Below are positions 15,746-25,076 of a stretch of 28,609 bases of DNA, one piece after another. Below the pieces are notes generated by a model. The model did not search any database, was not told the DNA's origin, and worked only from the letters and a program-made list of their open reading frames with translations. Source of the DNA: Desulfobulbaceae bacterium UBA2775 (lineage in GTDB: Bacteria > Desulfobacterota > Desulfobulbia > Desulfobulbales > Desulfocapsaceae); assembly GCA_002352445.1 (NCBI GenBank), contig DEIL01000021.1, forward strand, positions 1-28,609. Reading direction: 5' to 3'. The position numbers and the translations under genes were made by a program. Numbering within the stretch: the first letter of the stretch is position 1; each line of letters starts with the position of its first letter.

Positions 15746-17989
15746 TCAGCTTGTGAGCAACCGATACATCTCAGCCATTTTTCCCGGCAGAGCAAGGACA
15801 TTATCAACAAAAATATAGTTCCCTTTGCCAAACATGTGGGTAAGGTATTCATGTGCGGATTTATCTATGGTAATGCAAAACGGATACACTCCACAGCCTC
15901 TGGCTTCTAAAAGTGCCTTACGGGTATCTTCGATTGCATATTGCCCCTTGTAATCATCGTAATCTTCGGGTTTACCATCGGAAATCACCACAAGCAGTCG
16001 TACTTTGCTCTGGGTTTCCAGCAGTTTTTTCGTTAGATGACGAATGGGAGGCCCCATACGGGTGTATTCTTTTGGCATTATGGCACCAATTCGCCCTTTT
16101 ACTTCATCACCGTATGGCTCCTCAATATGTTTGATATGAAAAAGTTCACTCCTGGAGCGCCTCATGCCGGAAAAACCATATATACCATACTGATCTCCAA
16201 CCACCTCAAGTGCCTCAGCAAGAAGAACAAGCGCCTCTTTCACCGCTACCCCCACCCAGCCTTCAGTAGAATTCGACATGTCCACCAGAAACATAGCAGT
16301 AATATCCCGGTCGTCCCGAACTAGTCTGACAAAGAGTCTATCCGATGGTGTCAGGCCCGCCCTACTATCCCCAAGGGCATCTATAAGAGCATCCAGGTCA
16401 ATATCATCACCATGGCGACGACGCCTGATAAAACGGTGACGAGTACACAGCATCTCAAATTGCCGACGCAATCTGCCAACCTGAGATTTGTACTTTTCAA
16501 GGGTCGAAGAAACAAAATCGGAACGGACAGGGTTAAGCGATTTTTCATGCAGGGAACACCAGTCAGCCCGATAACCTCCCCGTCTGAAATCCCACTCATC
16601 ATAAGAATGCGCAGCCTTATCTGCAAAGAGGGCTCCCTCTTCACAAGCCCCGCTCTCCCGACGATTCACACCTCCTCCAGCAAGTCCGACCGCGGCCTGG
16701 ACATAGGCCTCGGGCAGATTACCCAGATCGTGTTCAATCTCGCTGATGAGCGTGGCAAGTTCTTCCGGAAGTTCAAGGCCGTCATTGTCTAGTTGGATTT
16801 CGTCCCTTTTTTCCGGCCGATTCTGCTCCTGATGCTTAGCCAGCAGGAGTAAAATATTTTCCTGTAACTCTGCAGGGACATTACCACTTTCAGTACCTTC
16901 GTTTTCCTCACCATCCTGTTTTCGGAGCATGGAGGTAAGGATAGCAACAAACTTGTCTTTATCCTCCTTACGTCTGAGGGCAATCACTTCTTCAGCCCTG
17001 CTAAAATCAAACTTCCCTAACAGCATTCCTGCCGCACCCAATTTGTAGGAACCGGACAATCGCGCAATTTTAGCATAAAGATCCGTCAACATATCCAGGG
17101 TCCCAGTCAGGCTTGGCTCGTTCACCTCACCATCCCACCTCAGCTGAAAATCCGGACTGAGTCCATAAGCGTCCTCCCTGCACCTTACAGACTCCATAAG
17201 AATCAAACGAAAAACTGTAGATTTCCCTTCTTCTCCTTTCCGGGTTATATCTTTAAATAACTGGATACAAAGTTTACGGCTGTGCCGTATCAGGCCCGGC
17301 AGTTCCAGTTCAAGCCAACGAAAAACCTGCCTGAACCGGAGAACAGAAAAAATATCCATTGCCAGTTTCCTGTCCGGAAAACAGGCAAACATGTCCCGCG
17401 CAATAAGATCAGGGCCAAGAATTTCAAGGAACAACCGTGATTCAATATGCCCCCATTGCAATGAGATGAGAAGCTTGTAGAAAAGAGCATTATTCAGTTT
17501 CTCCGGAAAAGTATCCAAAACCTCGGGAAGAAAGATGGTTCTTGTATCCGTCATTGGTACTGAAGAAACGCCTAACTCAAGTGAATGACCAGAAACTCCT
17601 CTTATATAATGAACCATCCTGGCGGAAATCTCGTCGAACCTCACCGCTGCTTCCCCGCGTAAAGGACCAAGGAAGAATCTATCGATATCGCCCATGAACT
17701 GACGGGCGCCAAGTAATCCTTTTTTTTCGTATAATCCGAGAATCTGCCGAACCCAGTCAGCCAGGAGATCGACCGGAAGTATTTCAAGAGCATTCACACC
17801 CTCAGTCAGATAGGTAAAACAGAGGCTATGGCTGACCGGCCAGATGGCCCCGACATGGCTCAACAGCTCCTCTCTGGCAGCATTATCCAGATCGGTCAAT
17901 CTCTCGAAGATCTCATCGACCTCCCACTCATTGGGCCGGGATGGATATATCCCGGCATAAAACCTCTCTTTCTGTTTGGCGAGTTCCAT
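15746..17989 (-). CDS. VWA-domain protein of the NorD/CbbO family
   Basis: A 747-residue protein whose last 190 residues form a von Willebrand factor A domain. The metal-ion-dependent adhesion site is complete: D570-x-S572-x-S574, T643 and D671 (in VVISDGKPEDY). The N-terminal 500 residues are helical and of the NorD/CbbO kind, with an acidic segment around 360-410 and a very basic one near 515-525 (RHRFIRRRRHG). In known pairs, a VWA protein of this type binds a client enzyme through its metal site while a MoxR ATPase remodels the client: NorQ/NorD for nitric oxide reductase, CbbQ/CbbO for RubisCO. It directly follows such an ATPase with a nine-base gap. No client gene is recognisable in the window. 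The ribosome-binding site is weak, so translation is probably coupled to the upstream gene. Confidence 0.85.
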   Translation of the reverse strand: MELAKQKERFYAGIYPSRPNEWEVDEIFERLTDLDNAAREELLSHVGAIWPVSHSLCFTYLTEGVNALEILPVDLLADWVRQILGLYEKKGLLGARQFMGDIDRFFLGPLRGEAAVRFDEISARMVHYIRGVSGHSLELGVSSVPMTDTRTIFLPEVLDTFPEKLNNALFYKLLISLQWGHIESRLFLEILGPDLIARDMFACFPDRKLAMDIFSVLRFRQVFRWLELELPGLIRHSRKLCIQLFKDITRKGEEGKSTVFRLILMESVRCREDAYGLSPDFQLRWDGEVNEPSLTGTLDMLTDLYAKIARLSGSYKLGAAGMLLGKFDFSRAEEVIALRRKEDKDKFVAILTSMLRKQDGEENEGTESGNVPAELQENILLLLAKHQEQNRPEKRDEIQLDNDGLELPEELATLISEIEHDLGNLPEAYVQAAVGLAGGGVNRRESGACEEGALFADKAAHSYDEWDFRRGGYRADWCSLHEKSLNPVRSDFVSSTLEKYKSQVGRLRRQFEMLCTRHRFIRRRRHGDDIDLDALIDALGDSRAGLTPSDRLFVRLVRDDRDITAMFLVDMSNSTEGWVGVAVKEALVLLAEALEVVGDQYGIYGFSGMRRSRSELFHIKHIEEPYGDEVKGRIGAIMPKEYTRMGPPIRHLTKKLLETQSKVRLLVVISDGKPEDYDDYKGQYAIEDTRKALLEARGCGVYPFCITIDKSAHEYLTHMFGKGNYIFVDNVLALPGKMAEMYRLLTS

Positions 17990-17998
17990 AATACAAAA

Positions 17999-18814
17999 TT
18001 AAAAAAGGGAGAAAATCATCTCGTCCATCGCAGCCAGTAATTCAGGATCATCAGTCAGGCTCTCTATCATCCCTGATCTACAGGCGGTCACAGTATCAAT
18101 CCCGGAGCCGATCAGCCGAACTGTCTGGATAATCAGCCGGGTAGAAGCTCCTTCGGCCAACCCGGACTCTTTGAGACTTCTGGTCATACCCGCCAGTTTC
18201 ACTATCCTTCCTGCGAGAATTTCATCCACTCCGCTCTCCCGTACCACGATCTCTTTTTCCAACTCAGCGGGAGGATAATCAAAATTGAGTGATACAAACC
18301 GTTGACGGGTTGAAGGTTTCAAATCTTTTAATACACTCTGATAACCTGGGTTATAGGAAACTGCCAACATGAACTCGGGTGTAGCAGAATAGAGCTTGCC
18401 GAGTTTTTCAACAGGCAACTCCCTTCTATCATCAGTGAGAGGATGAATAATTACAGTGGTATCTTTTCTCGCTTCAACAATCTCATCCAGATAGCATATC
18501 GCTCCTACCCGCACCGCCAGGGTGAGAGGGCCATCCTGCCAGACAGCCTCATTGCCTTTAACTAAATAGCGCCCAACCAGATCGGACGTTGAAAGGTCAT
18601 CATGGCAGGAGACAGTGATAAGTGGTCTTTTTAACCGCCAGGCAAGATACTGCATGAACCGTGTTTTCCCGCATCCGGTCGGCCCCTTGAGTAATAACGG
18701 TAAGCCATTTGCATAGGCAGCCAGACCAATCTCTATCTCATTTGCCTGGGGAACAAAAAAAGGTTCTGAGGTTATCAGATGTTCTTCCATCCTGATTTCA
18801 AGTGGTACAGTCAT
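17999..18814 (-). CDS. MoxR-type AAA+ ATPase of the NorQ/CbbQ family
   Basis: A 271-residue ATPase. Walker A is GPTGCGKT (residues 44-51), Walker B is ICYLDEI (106-112) with the following EARKDT typical of the MoxR class, sensor 1 is AVSYNPGYQ, and the arginine finger region is LKPSTRQRFVSLNFDYPP. The C-terminal part resembles the CbbQ/NorQ C-terminal lid (GASTRLIIQTVRLI). These ATPases form hexamers that, with their VWA partner, insert metals into or reactivate a client protein. The ATG at 18814 follows GAGAAG; a GTG four codons upstream is possible. It is transcribed away from glpA. The promoter is not obvious in the AT-rich leader. The family assignment is secure, but the choice between NorQ, CbbQ and other subgroups is not. 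Confidence 0.88.
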   Translation of the reverse strand: MTVPLEIRMEEHLITSEPFFVPQANEIEIGLAAYANGLPLLLKGPTGCGKTRFMQYLAWRLKRPLITVSCHDDLSTSDLVGRYLVKGNEAVWQDGPLTLAVRVGAICYLDEIVEARKDTTVIIHPLTDDRRELPVEKLGKLYSATPEFMLAVSYNPGYQSVLKDLKPSTRQRFVSLNFDYPPAELEKEIVVRESGVDEILAGRIVKLAGMTRSLKESGLAEGASTRLIIQTVRLIGSGIDTVTACRSGMIESLTDDPELLAAMDEMIFSLF

Positions 18815-19234
18815 ATTTCTTCTCACAGTTTCTAAGCTATCTCTGCGGGTTTGCAGTAATTTTTCAAATTACGGGAAAATCACTCACCCGGATTTCTGAC
18901 TAAAAAATATGCACGACACACACAATTTGCGATATTTTGTTCCAGAATTACTCAGCTTACAGCAATACAGTGGACACAAAATACAAAAAAGGCCGGCCAC
19001 CAACAGGTTAACTGGCCCTTCCTTTCTGGAAAATGCGAAGGGGAAATTTTTCCCACTGGACAGGCGGCGGTGCATAAAGGACATGAAGGTCAACAGGGAT
19101 TCCGGGGGGAAATTTTCAATTACCATACCTAATATTTTCAATTGAAATTTGATTATTTTCACTTGAACTCTTTTATAAACCAGATTACACATTCTTAATG
19201 ATAAAAATTGCCAGGGCCCGATAACTGCGACTCT
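18815..19234. other. divergent intergenic region between the MoxR ATPase gene and glpA
   Basis: About 420 bases with no credible gene; a 125-codon minus frame across it lacks a ribosome-binding site and looks random. A GGGAAA/TTTCCC hairpin lies near 19040-19055. From about 19115 to 19165 the motif ATTTTCA-A/C-TTGA recurs three times (ATTTTCAATT, ATTTTCAATTGAA, ATTTTCACTTGAA), which may be binding sites or simple AT-rich sequence. A GGCCGGCC palindrome is at about 18991. Confidence 0.35.
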
Positions 19235-19244
19235 ATTTTCCTTT

Positions 19245-19367
19245 CTGATTACGTATGACACTCAACCAATTCTGTCAAAGTAGTTTTAATACGTTGATAA
19301 TAAAAGACAAATAAGATCGCGCAGGCGGGGATGACATAAAAGGCAACTGAGTTTCGTACGTAATCAG
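19245..19367. mobile_element. 123-bp miniature inverted-repeat element just upstream of glpA
   Basis: CTGATTACGTATGACACTC at the left end is matched at the right end, inverted, by CTGATTACGTACGAAACTC (17 of 19). The 10-base sequence ATTTTCCTTT abuts the element on both sides (19235-19244 and 19368-19377), a likely target duplication. The interior has no gene and includes a REP-like core at 19315-19336. Only 45 bases separate the right duplication from the glpA start, so the element has displaced or replaced the native upstream region of glpABC. Confidence 0.8.
19315..19336 (-). repeat. REP-like core, copy C (inside the miniature element)
   Basis: ATGTCATCCCCGCCTGCGCG on the minus strand shares the CCCGC-CTG-GCGGG type core with copies A and B, but lacks their GACTTCGATCCAG flank. 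It is shorter and lies inside the 123-bp element, so it may be carried by that element rather than independent. Confidence 0.4.
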
Positions 19368-19422
19368 ATTTTCCTTTGAACATGTGCAACCGGACAATCG
19401 TTCTTCACTAAAGGAAACTTGA

Positions 19423-21009
19423 GTGACACAAAAACAAAAGAGACAGACAGTTGAAACAGATGTCCTCATAATCGGTGGCGGGGTTACCGGCGCAGGTATC
19501 ATGCGCGATCTTGCATTCCGGGGATTACAGACCCTCCTTATTGACAGGAAGGATCTCTGTGCAGGTGCTTCAGGCGGAAACCATGGTCTGCTCCACTCCG
19601 GCAGCAGATATATCTCCAGTGATCTTCATTCTGCAATAGAATGCAGGGAGGAAAGCACCATCCTCAAGCATGTTGCCTCTCAATGCATTGAAGAGACAGG
19701 GGGACTTTTTGTCGCCGTCGAAGGTGACGACCCCGGCTTTGCAGAGAACTTTGCTGCATTGTGCCAGCCCGCAGGAATAGCCTGTAATCCTATCTCCATC
19801 GATGATGCGAAAAAACTTGAACCGCTGTTATCCGATAAGCTCTTCAAAGCATACAAAGTCCCGGATGCAACCGTTGATCCATTTCGCCTGGCACTGCTCA
19901 ACGTGGCCCATGCACGAATGATAAACAGCAGTTCTTTCCGTCCCCATACCGAACTTCTGCACTTCACCCTCAAGGATGGAAAAATTGAGAGTGCAACCTG
20001 CAGGGATAATCAAACGAACTCCATCCTCACTATTTATGCCAATCAGTATGTAAACGCCTGTGGAGCCTGGGCCATGAACATCGCTCAGCTGGCAGGATGT
20101 AAAGATGTCAATCTTCTCTACTCCAAGGGAACCCTGCTTGTCAGCCATGACCGTTTAACAACCCATGTGGTCAACCGATTGCGGCCGCCAGGTGACGGCG
20201 ATATCCTGGTTCCCGGAGGCACTGTATCCGTTCTGGGAACCACATCAATACGTGTCGACGATCTTATAACAGTCAAGCCGACTGTTGCGGAAATTGATAT
20301 CAACGTCAGGGAAGGAACCGCTATGATACCGGCTCTTGCCAAGGCTCGGTATATCAGGGCATTTTCCGGAGTACGCCCCCTCCTGCAGTCCGCAGGCGGC
20401 AGTGACGACAGGGAGGCAACCAGGGGATTTGCCCTGCTTGACCACTCCACCCAAAACCTCTCAAATTTCTGTACAATAACGGGTGGAAAATTGACCACTT
20501 ACAGGCTGATGGCTGAAAAAACTTCCGACCTGGTTGCAGGACGACTGAATAACAGCGAACCATGTCAAACCCATGTAACTCCTCTGCCAGATGAAGAAAG
20601 CTGCAAGTGGACGGAACCCGGGGCTTCTCCAAAATACTGGTACAAAGCCAATGATCCTGAAGATATGATTCTTTGTGAATGCGAAATGGTACCACAATCG
20701 GCCATAGATGAAATTGTCAAAGATGCACCCGGCGCAGAAAAAGAAATGACGCTTAAAGCCATTGCCCTGAGATCCCGCGCCGGCAAGGGGCCGTGTCAGG
20801 GTTCATTCTGCGGTATCCGTATCGCATCCTACCTCTATGATCAGGGCCATTACCATGATAAAACAGGACTTATCCATATGCGTGACTTCTTTAACGAACG
20901 TTTCAAAGGAACGCGCACAGTCACCTGGGGCCTGCAGGCAGCCCAGATGGAACTGGCGGAAGCCTTACATTGTGGGTTGCTTGGACTTGACAATCTTGAG
21001 AACAACTGA
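19423..21009 (+). CDS. glpA: anaerobic glycerol-3-phosphate dehydrogenase subunit A
   Basis: Catalytic FAD subunit of the three-part anaerobic enzyme that oxidises glycerol 3-phosphate to dihydroxyacetone phosphate. The product is 528 residues. The FAD fold starts with DVLIIGGGVTGAGIMRDLAF (GxGxxG type, about residues 18-25). GASGGNHGLLHSGSRY is the GlpA/GlpD family motif, and GGKLTTYRLMAE closes the flavin site. The C-terminal BFD-like [2Fe-2S] domain is intact, with cysteines 418, 420, 458 and 463 (CEC, then CQGSFC); this domain sets GlpA apart from GlpD. The start is GTG with AAGGA seven bases before. It leads the operon glpA-glpB-glpC, with 27 bases to the glpB start. A miniature element ends 55 bases upstream, so the promoter is either in those 55 bases or inside the element. 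Confidence 0.95.
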   Translation: MTQKQKRQTVETDVLIIGGGVTGAGIMRDLAFRGLQTLLIDRKDLCAGASGGNHGLLHSGSRYISSDLHSAIECREESTILKHVASQCIEETGGLFVAVEGDDPGFAENFAALCQPAGIACNPISIDDAKKLEPLLSDKLFKAYKVPDATVDPFRLALLNVAHARMINSSSFRPHTELLHFTLKDGKIESATCRDNQTNSILTIYANQYVNACGAWAMNIAQLAGCKDVNLLYSKGTLLVSHDRLTTHVVNRLRPPGDGDILVPGGTVSVLGTTSIRVDDLITVKPTVAEIDINVREGTAMIPALAKARYIRAFSGVRPLLQSAGGSDDREATRGFALLDHSTQNLSNFCTITGGKLTTYRLMAEKTSDLVAGRLNNSEPCQTHVTPLPDEESCKWTEPGASPKYWYKANDPEDMILCECEMVPQSAIDEIVKDAPGAEKEMTLKAIALRSRAGKGPCQGSFCGIRIASYLYDQGHYHDKTGLIHMRDFFNERFKGTRTVTWGLQAAQMELAEALHCGLLGLDNLENN

Positions 21010-21036
21010 ACAACAAGGTTTTTCCTGGAGATGTGC

Positions 21037-22320
21037 ATGAGTGAAGAAGACCGACATTTTTCAGCAGAACTTGCAGTTATCGGTACCGGACTTGCCGGTT
21101 TTGCCGCATCGATCTTTGCTCTGAAGCGAAATATCAAAACGGCCCAGGTCGGCAATACCGGCGCTGTGGCCTATACCACAGGGTATCTGGATCTACTGGG
21201 TTCCCTTGCCCCGGATTACCTGGCTTCAATAGAAGACCCGTGGCAGGGAATAGAGCAACTGAGAGATTCCCACCCGAGACATCCGCTTTGTCGCATTCCT
21301 AAAGACGATATTTTCACAGCGTTTGAACAATTTACTAGTTTTCTGGGAAAGTGTGGAATCGCCTATACGCCTCCCGGAGAATTTAATGTCAGTGGTCTCA
21401 CGCCCGCCGGGACCCTCAAACCCACCCTCTGTGTTCCTGCGACCATGCAGGTTGGCTCTGCTGCCTTTTCTCAGAAAGAACCGTGTGTCATTATCGACTT
21501 CAAAGGGTTGAAAGGCTTCAGCAGCCGCCAGGTTGTGGCCAACCTGAAAGACAGATGGCCGAAACTCAGCAGCAAACGGGTTGAATTCCCTGATATGGTT
21601 TCTGGTGAAATATACCCTGAGGTCATGGCCCGTTCCCTTGAAGTTCCTGCAACACGTGAAAAACTTGCAAAAATTCTGGCTTCTGCAGCGGGAGACGTGA
21701 AGGTTATAGGTTTACCGGCAATTCTCGGAATGCATGCACCGGATCTGGTTAGAGAGGAGCTTGAGCAGCTAACTGGTCTGCAGATATTTGAAATTCCAAC
21801 AATGCCACCATCTGTTCCAGGAATTCGACTGCGTGAAATGTTCGAACAACTCTTTCCCCAGAAGGGTGTTACCCTTATCCCACAACAGAAAGTGGACCGA
21901 CTGGTTTTTATTGAGAATGGCGCTCAACTTTCGCTCAACGATTCATTCGGGCCAATATCGATTCATGCAAAGAGTGTTATCCTCGCCACCGGTCGTTTCT
22001 TGAGCGGAGGATTGAAGGCAGGTGTTGATGGTGTAAGCGAACCTCTGCTTAAACTCCCCGTCACCCAACCGGATTCAAGGAGGGAATGGTACAGAGAAAA
22101 ATATACAGACCGTCGAGGTCATGCGGTCAACAGTGCGGGCATTGAAGTTGACTCCAGTTTCAGGCCTCTTGATAACCATGGCCGGCCATACAGTAAAAAC
22201 CTCTTTGCAGCTGGTGTTATTCTTGCCCATCAGGACTGGATTCGTGGTCGCTGCGGGGCTGGTGTAGCTATAGCAACAGCATATAAAGCAGTAGAAGAAG
22301 TGGAAAAACTCCTAAAATAA
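21037..22320 (+). CDS. glpB: anaerobic glycerol-3-phosphate dehydrogenase subunit B
   Basis: Flavoprotein subunit B of GlpABC, 427 residues, near the E. coli GlpB length of about 419. The N-terminal nucleotide-binding motif is AVIGTGLAGFAASIFAL, and the C-terminal FAD-closing segment is AAGVILAHQDWIRGRCGAGVAIATAYKA, a GlpB hallmark. GlpB is thought to hold FMN and to pass electrons from GlpA to the iron-sulfur subunit. GGAG lies six bases before the ATG at 21037. The ATG at 21031 abuts that site and is rejected. It overlaps nothing and is followed after 27 bases by glpC. The central 200 residues are poorly conserved in this family, so the identification rests on both ends and on gene order. 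Confidence 0.92.
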   Translation: MSEEDRHFSAELAVIGTGLAGFAASIFALKRNIKTAQVGNTGAVAYTTGYLDLLGSLAPDYLASIEDPWQGIEQLRDSHPRHPLCRIPKDDIFTAFEQFTSFLGKCGIAYTPPGEFNVSGLTPAGTLKPTLCVPATMQVGSAAFSQKEPCVIIDFKGLKGFSSRQVVANLKDRWPKLSSKRVEFPDMVSGEIYPEVMARSLEVPATREKLAKILASAAGDVKVIGLPAILGMHAPDLVREELEQLTGLQIFEIPTMPPSVPGIRLREMFEQLFPQKGVTLIPQQKVDRLVFIENGAQLSLNDSFGPISIHAKSVILATGRFLSGGLKAGVDGVSEPLLKLPVTQPDSRREWYREKYTDRRGHAVNSAGIEVDSSFRPLDNHGRPYSKNLFAAGVILAHQDWIRGRCGAGVAIATAYKAVEEVEKLLK

Positions 22321-22347
22321 AGGTCCCTGGTTTCACAGGAAAGCGGC

Positions 22348-23625
22348 ATGACGGAAAAAACAATACCAACACTCAATTTTAAGGAAAAAGCTGAAGAACT
22401 GCTGCCGGAAGGTGCCAGTTTTGAAGCCTGTCTGACCTGCGGACTCTGCTCCTCAGGCTGCCCTGCGTCCGGCATTGAAAACATGGATCCCCGCAAATTC
22501 ATCCGTATGGCAATGCTTGGTATGGACAAGGAGCTTTCCACCAGCAAATGGATATGGGCATGCACCCAATGCAAACGCTGTCAGCATGTCTGTCCCATGA
22601 GCATCGATATCTCCCAGCTGGTCTTTCTTGCCCGCTCCAACTGGCCCCGGGAAAAAAAACCGGCCGGTATTGTACGCTCATGCCAGCTCATCCAGTCAAC
22701 CGACTCCACCAGCGCCATGGGGCTGCCTCCCGAGGATTTTGTCTTTGTGGTACAAGATGTCCTTGAGGAAGTCCGCGAACAGCAGCCGAAATTTAAAAAT
22801 ATGCAGGCACCGATGGATAAAAAAGGTGCCCATTTTTTCGTCAACCAGAATTCCCGTGAACCGATGAGTGAACCTGACGAAATGGTGCCGCTCTGGAAAA
22901 TTTTCGATATTGTCGGTGCCAACTGGACTTACTCATCAAAAGCATGGGCTGCGGAGAATTTCTGTATGTTTTCAGGCAATGAAGAAGCCTGGCGTGAGGT
23001 GATCAAAAAAAGAGTCGATGCCGTGAATGAATTGGGCTGTGAGGTATGGCTGAACACCGAATGCGGTCACTCATACTATACAATGTGGAATGGTATAAAC
23101 AGGTTTGGCATGAAGGCTGATTTCAAGCTTGAAAGCCTTGTGACCTATTATGCCAGGTGGATTCGTGAAGGGAAATTACCCGTAAATTCAGACTGGAACA
23201 GGAAGAACATAACATTCACCGTTCAGGATCCCTGCATGATTGTTCGAAAAGCTTACGGGGAATCGATTGCTGAAGATATGCGCTTTGTCACAAAATCTCT
23301 GGTGGGCGAGGAGAATTTTATCGATATGCAGCCTAATCGCAGTGCCAACTACTGTTGTGGAGGAGGCGGTGGATTCCTGCAGGCGGGTATGACTGAACAC
23401 CGCAGAACCTACGGCAAACGAAAATTTGACCAAATTGCAGCAACCGGGGCCAGTTATGTGCTTACTCCCTGCCATAACTGCCATTCACAGATAGAGGATA
23501 TCGGTCATCACTATAGGGGCAGCTACGGAGTCGTCCATTTCTGGACTCTTATCTGTCTTTCTCTTGGCATTCTGGGAGAAAACGAGAGAACATATCTCGG
23601 CCCGGATCTGCTTGAATGTATATAA
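22348..23625 (+). CDS. glpC: iron-sulfur electron-transfer subunit, GlpC position, HdrD/DsrK-like
   Basis: Third subunit of the dehydrogenase, 425 residues. Two [4Fe-4S] clusters are encoded at the N-terminus: C28, C31, C34, C38 and C72, C75, C78, C82. The C-terminal half carries one complete CCG domain (C296, C336-C337-G, C375, C378). The first CCG domain is changed: it has C206, C231 and C239-G-H (ECGHSYY) with no CCG. An ECGH in that place is a feature I associate with DsrK and related HdrD-type proteins of sulfate reducers rather than with E. coli GlpC. By position it should take electrons from GlpAB and pass them to menaquinone or to a membrane complex. AGGA lies seven bases before the ATG. 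No transmembrane segment is evident, so binding to the membrane needs a partner. Confidence 0.85.
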   Translation: MTEKTIPTLNFKEKAEELLPEGASFEACLTCGLCSSGCPASGIENMDPRKFIRMAMLGMDKELSTSKWIWACTQCKRCQHVCPMSIDISQLVFLARSNWPREKKPAGIVRSCQLIQSTDSTSAMGLPPEDFVFVVQDVLEEVREQQPKFKNMQAPMDKKGAHFFVNQNSREPMSEPDEMVPLWKIFDIVGANWTYSSKAWAAENFCMFSGNEEAWREVIKKRVDAVNELGCEVWLNTECGHSYYTMWNGINRFGMKADFKLESLVTYYARWIREGKLPVNSDWNRKNITFTVQDPCMIVRKAYGESIAEDMRFVTKSLVGEENFIDMQPNRSANYCCGGGGGFLQAGMTEHRRTYGKRKFDQIAATGASYVLTPCHNCHSQIEDIGHHYRGSYGVVHFWTLICLSLGILGENERTYLGPDLLECI

Positions 23626-23791
23626 GCCGATAGCCTCCAAAATGGAAATATTAATAATGTTAACCAGCATTTTCTCACACCTGGATGGTCGCCAAGCATT
23701 AAAAGGTCATTTCCTGGCTAAAATATGATCTACCACTCGAGCGTTTTAAGCAGAAACCAATAAGATTGCCCCAAGTAGAACTCATTTACAG

Positions 23792-25075
23792 CTAATCTAT
23801 CAGGAAATTAGGAACAAACATACTTATGGCCGGAATATAGGTCACCAGCAACAAGGTAATCACCATCACCAGATAAAACGGCCAAATCGTCCTGGTCGTA
23901 TCTTCCATCTTTACGTTGCCAACTGCACAACCTACAAAGAGTACGGATCCGACCGGAGGAGTCACCAGACCAATCCCAAGGTTGATCATTAGGACAATAC
24001 CGAACTGGACCGGATCCATCCCCAGTTGGGTCATGACTGGCAGAAAAATCGGTGTACAGATGATAATAAGCGGCGACATGTCCATGAATGTTCCTAGGAA
24101 CAGCAGGATGACATTGACCATGAGCATTATGACGAGGGGATTGTCTGATATGGACTGCAGTAGCATAAACAGCCTGTCGGGTACCTGGTTCAGTGCCAGA
24201 AGCCAGGCAAAAGACGCAGCGGTGCCAATGATCAACAGCACCATGGCTGTTGTTTTGACGGCACCGAGTGTGGCTGTTACGAAATTTTTCCATTTCATGG
24301 TGCGGTAAAAAATTCCGGTCACGAGCAAAGCATAGATGACGGCAATCGCAGCTGATTCTGTAGCCGTGAAGATTCCTGACAGAACCCCGCCTATAATAAT
24401 AATTGCTGTCATAAGTCCCGGCAGTGCGTTGGCTAAAAGCAGAAATAGAATTTTAAAACCTGGGAAGATTTCACGTGGATAGCCACGCTTTAAGGCAACG
24501 AGATAGGTCGCAACCATCAGCGACAACCCCGACAATATTCCGGGAACGAATCCGGCCATAAAGAGAGCAGAAACTGAAACCGTACCACCGGCGGCAATCG
24601 AATAGATAATCATGTTATGACTCGGCGGTACAATCAAGCCGATTGTTGCGGAGGTCACGGTCACATTGACGGCGTAGTCAGGATCATAACCTTTCTCTTT
24701 CATCATCGGGATTAATGTCGATCCTAAGGCGGAGACATCGGCTACGGCCGAACCAGATATTCCTCCAAACAGCATTGATGATAATACGTTGACCAGTCCT
24801 AAGCCTCCACGGATATGACCGATGATGGCATTGGCCAAGCGTACCAATCGTTCCGATATCCCCCCATGCTGCATCAACTCACCTGCATATATAAAAAATG
24901 GTATAGCCATCAGTGAGAAAACATTCATCCCAGAGGCCATACGTTGAAATACGATCATCGGCGGGATATCCATATACACAACAGTAGCCATTGCAGAAGC
25001 TCCCAAAGTGACCGCGATAGGGACGCCAAGCAATAAAAGAAATATAAACGTGCCAAAAAGAACGATGAGTTCCAT
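23792..25075 (-). CDS. dctM: TRAP transporter large membrane subunit (DctM family)
   Basis: Large integral subunit of a tripartite ATP-independent periplasmic transporter, which uses ion gradients to import organic acids captured by a binding protein. The product is 427 residues with about twelve hydrophobic segments, the normal DctM size. Typical motifs are LLGVPIAVTLG at the start, PFFIYAGELMQHGGISERLVRLA, GGISGSAVADVSALGS, and PPVGSVLFVGCAVG near the end. The ATG at 25075 begins one base after the dctQ stop, so translation is coupled. The longer open frame upstream overlaps dctQ and is rejected. It is the last gene of the rok-cupin-dctP-dctQ-dctM series. No clear terminator is seen in the 166 bases between it and the convergent glpC. 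Confidence 0.95.
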   Translation of the reverse strand: MELIVLFGTFIFLLLLGVPIAVTLGASAMATVVYMDIPPMIVFQRMASGMNVFSLMAIPFFIYAGELMQHGGISERLVRLANAIIGHIRGGLGLVNVLSSMLFGGISGSAVADVSALGSTLIPMMKEKGYDPDYAVNVTVTSATIGLIVPPSHNMIIYSIAAGGTVSVSALFMAGFVPGILSGLSLMVATYLVALKRGYPREIFPGFKILFLLLANALPGLMTAIIIIGGVLSGIFTATESAAIAVIYALLVTGIFYRTMKWKNFVTATLGAVKTTAMVLLIIGTAASFAWLLALNQVPDRLFMLLQSISDNPLVIMLMVNVILLFLGTFMDMSPLIIICTPIFLPVMTQLGMDPVQFGIVLMINLGIGLVTPPVGSVLFVGCAVGNVKMEDTTRTIWPFYLVMVITLLLVTYIPAISMFVPNFLID

Positions 25076-25076
25076 A

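Noticed and set aside
18884..19261. 125-codon minus-strand frame in the norQ-glpA gap
   Set aside because: No ribosome-binding site, it runs into the miniature element, and the peptide shows no recognisable pattern.
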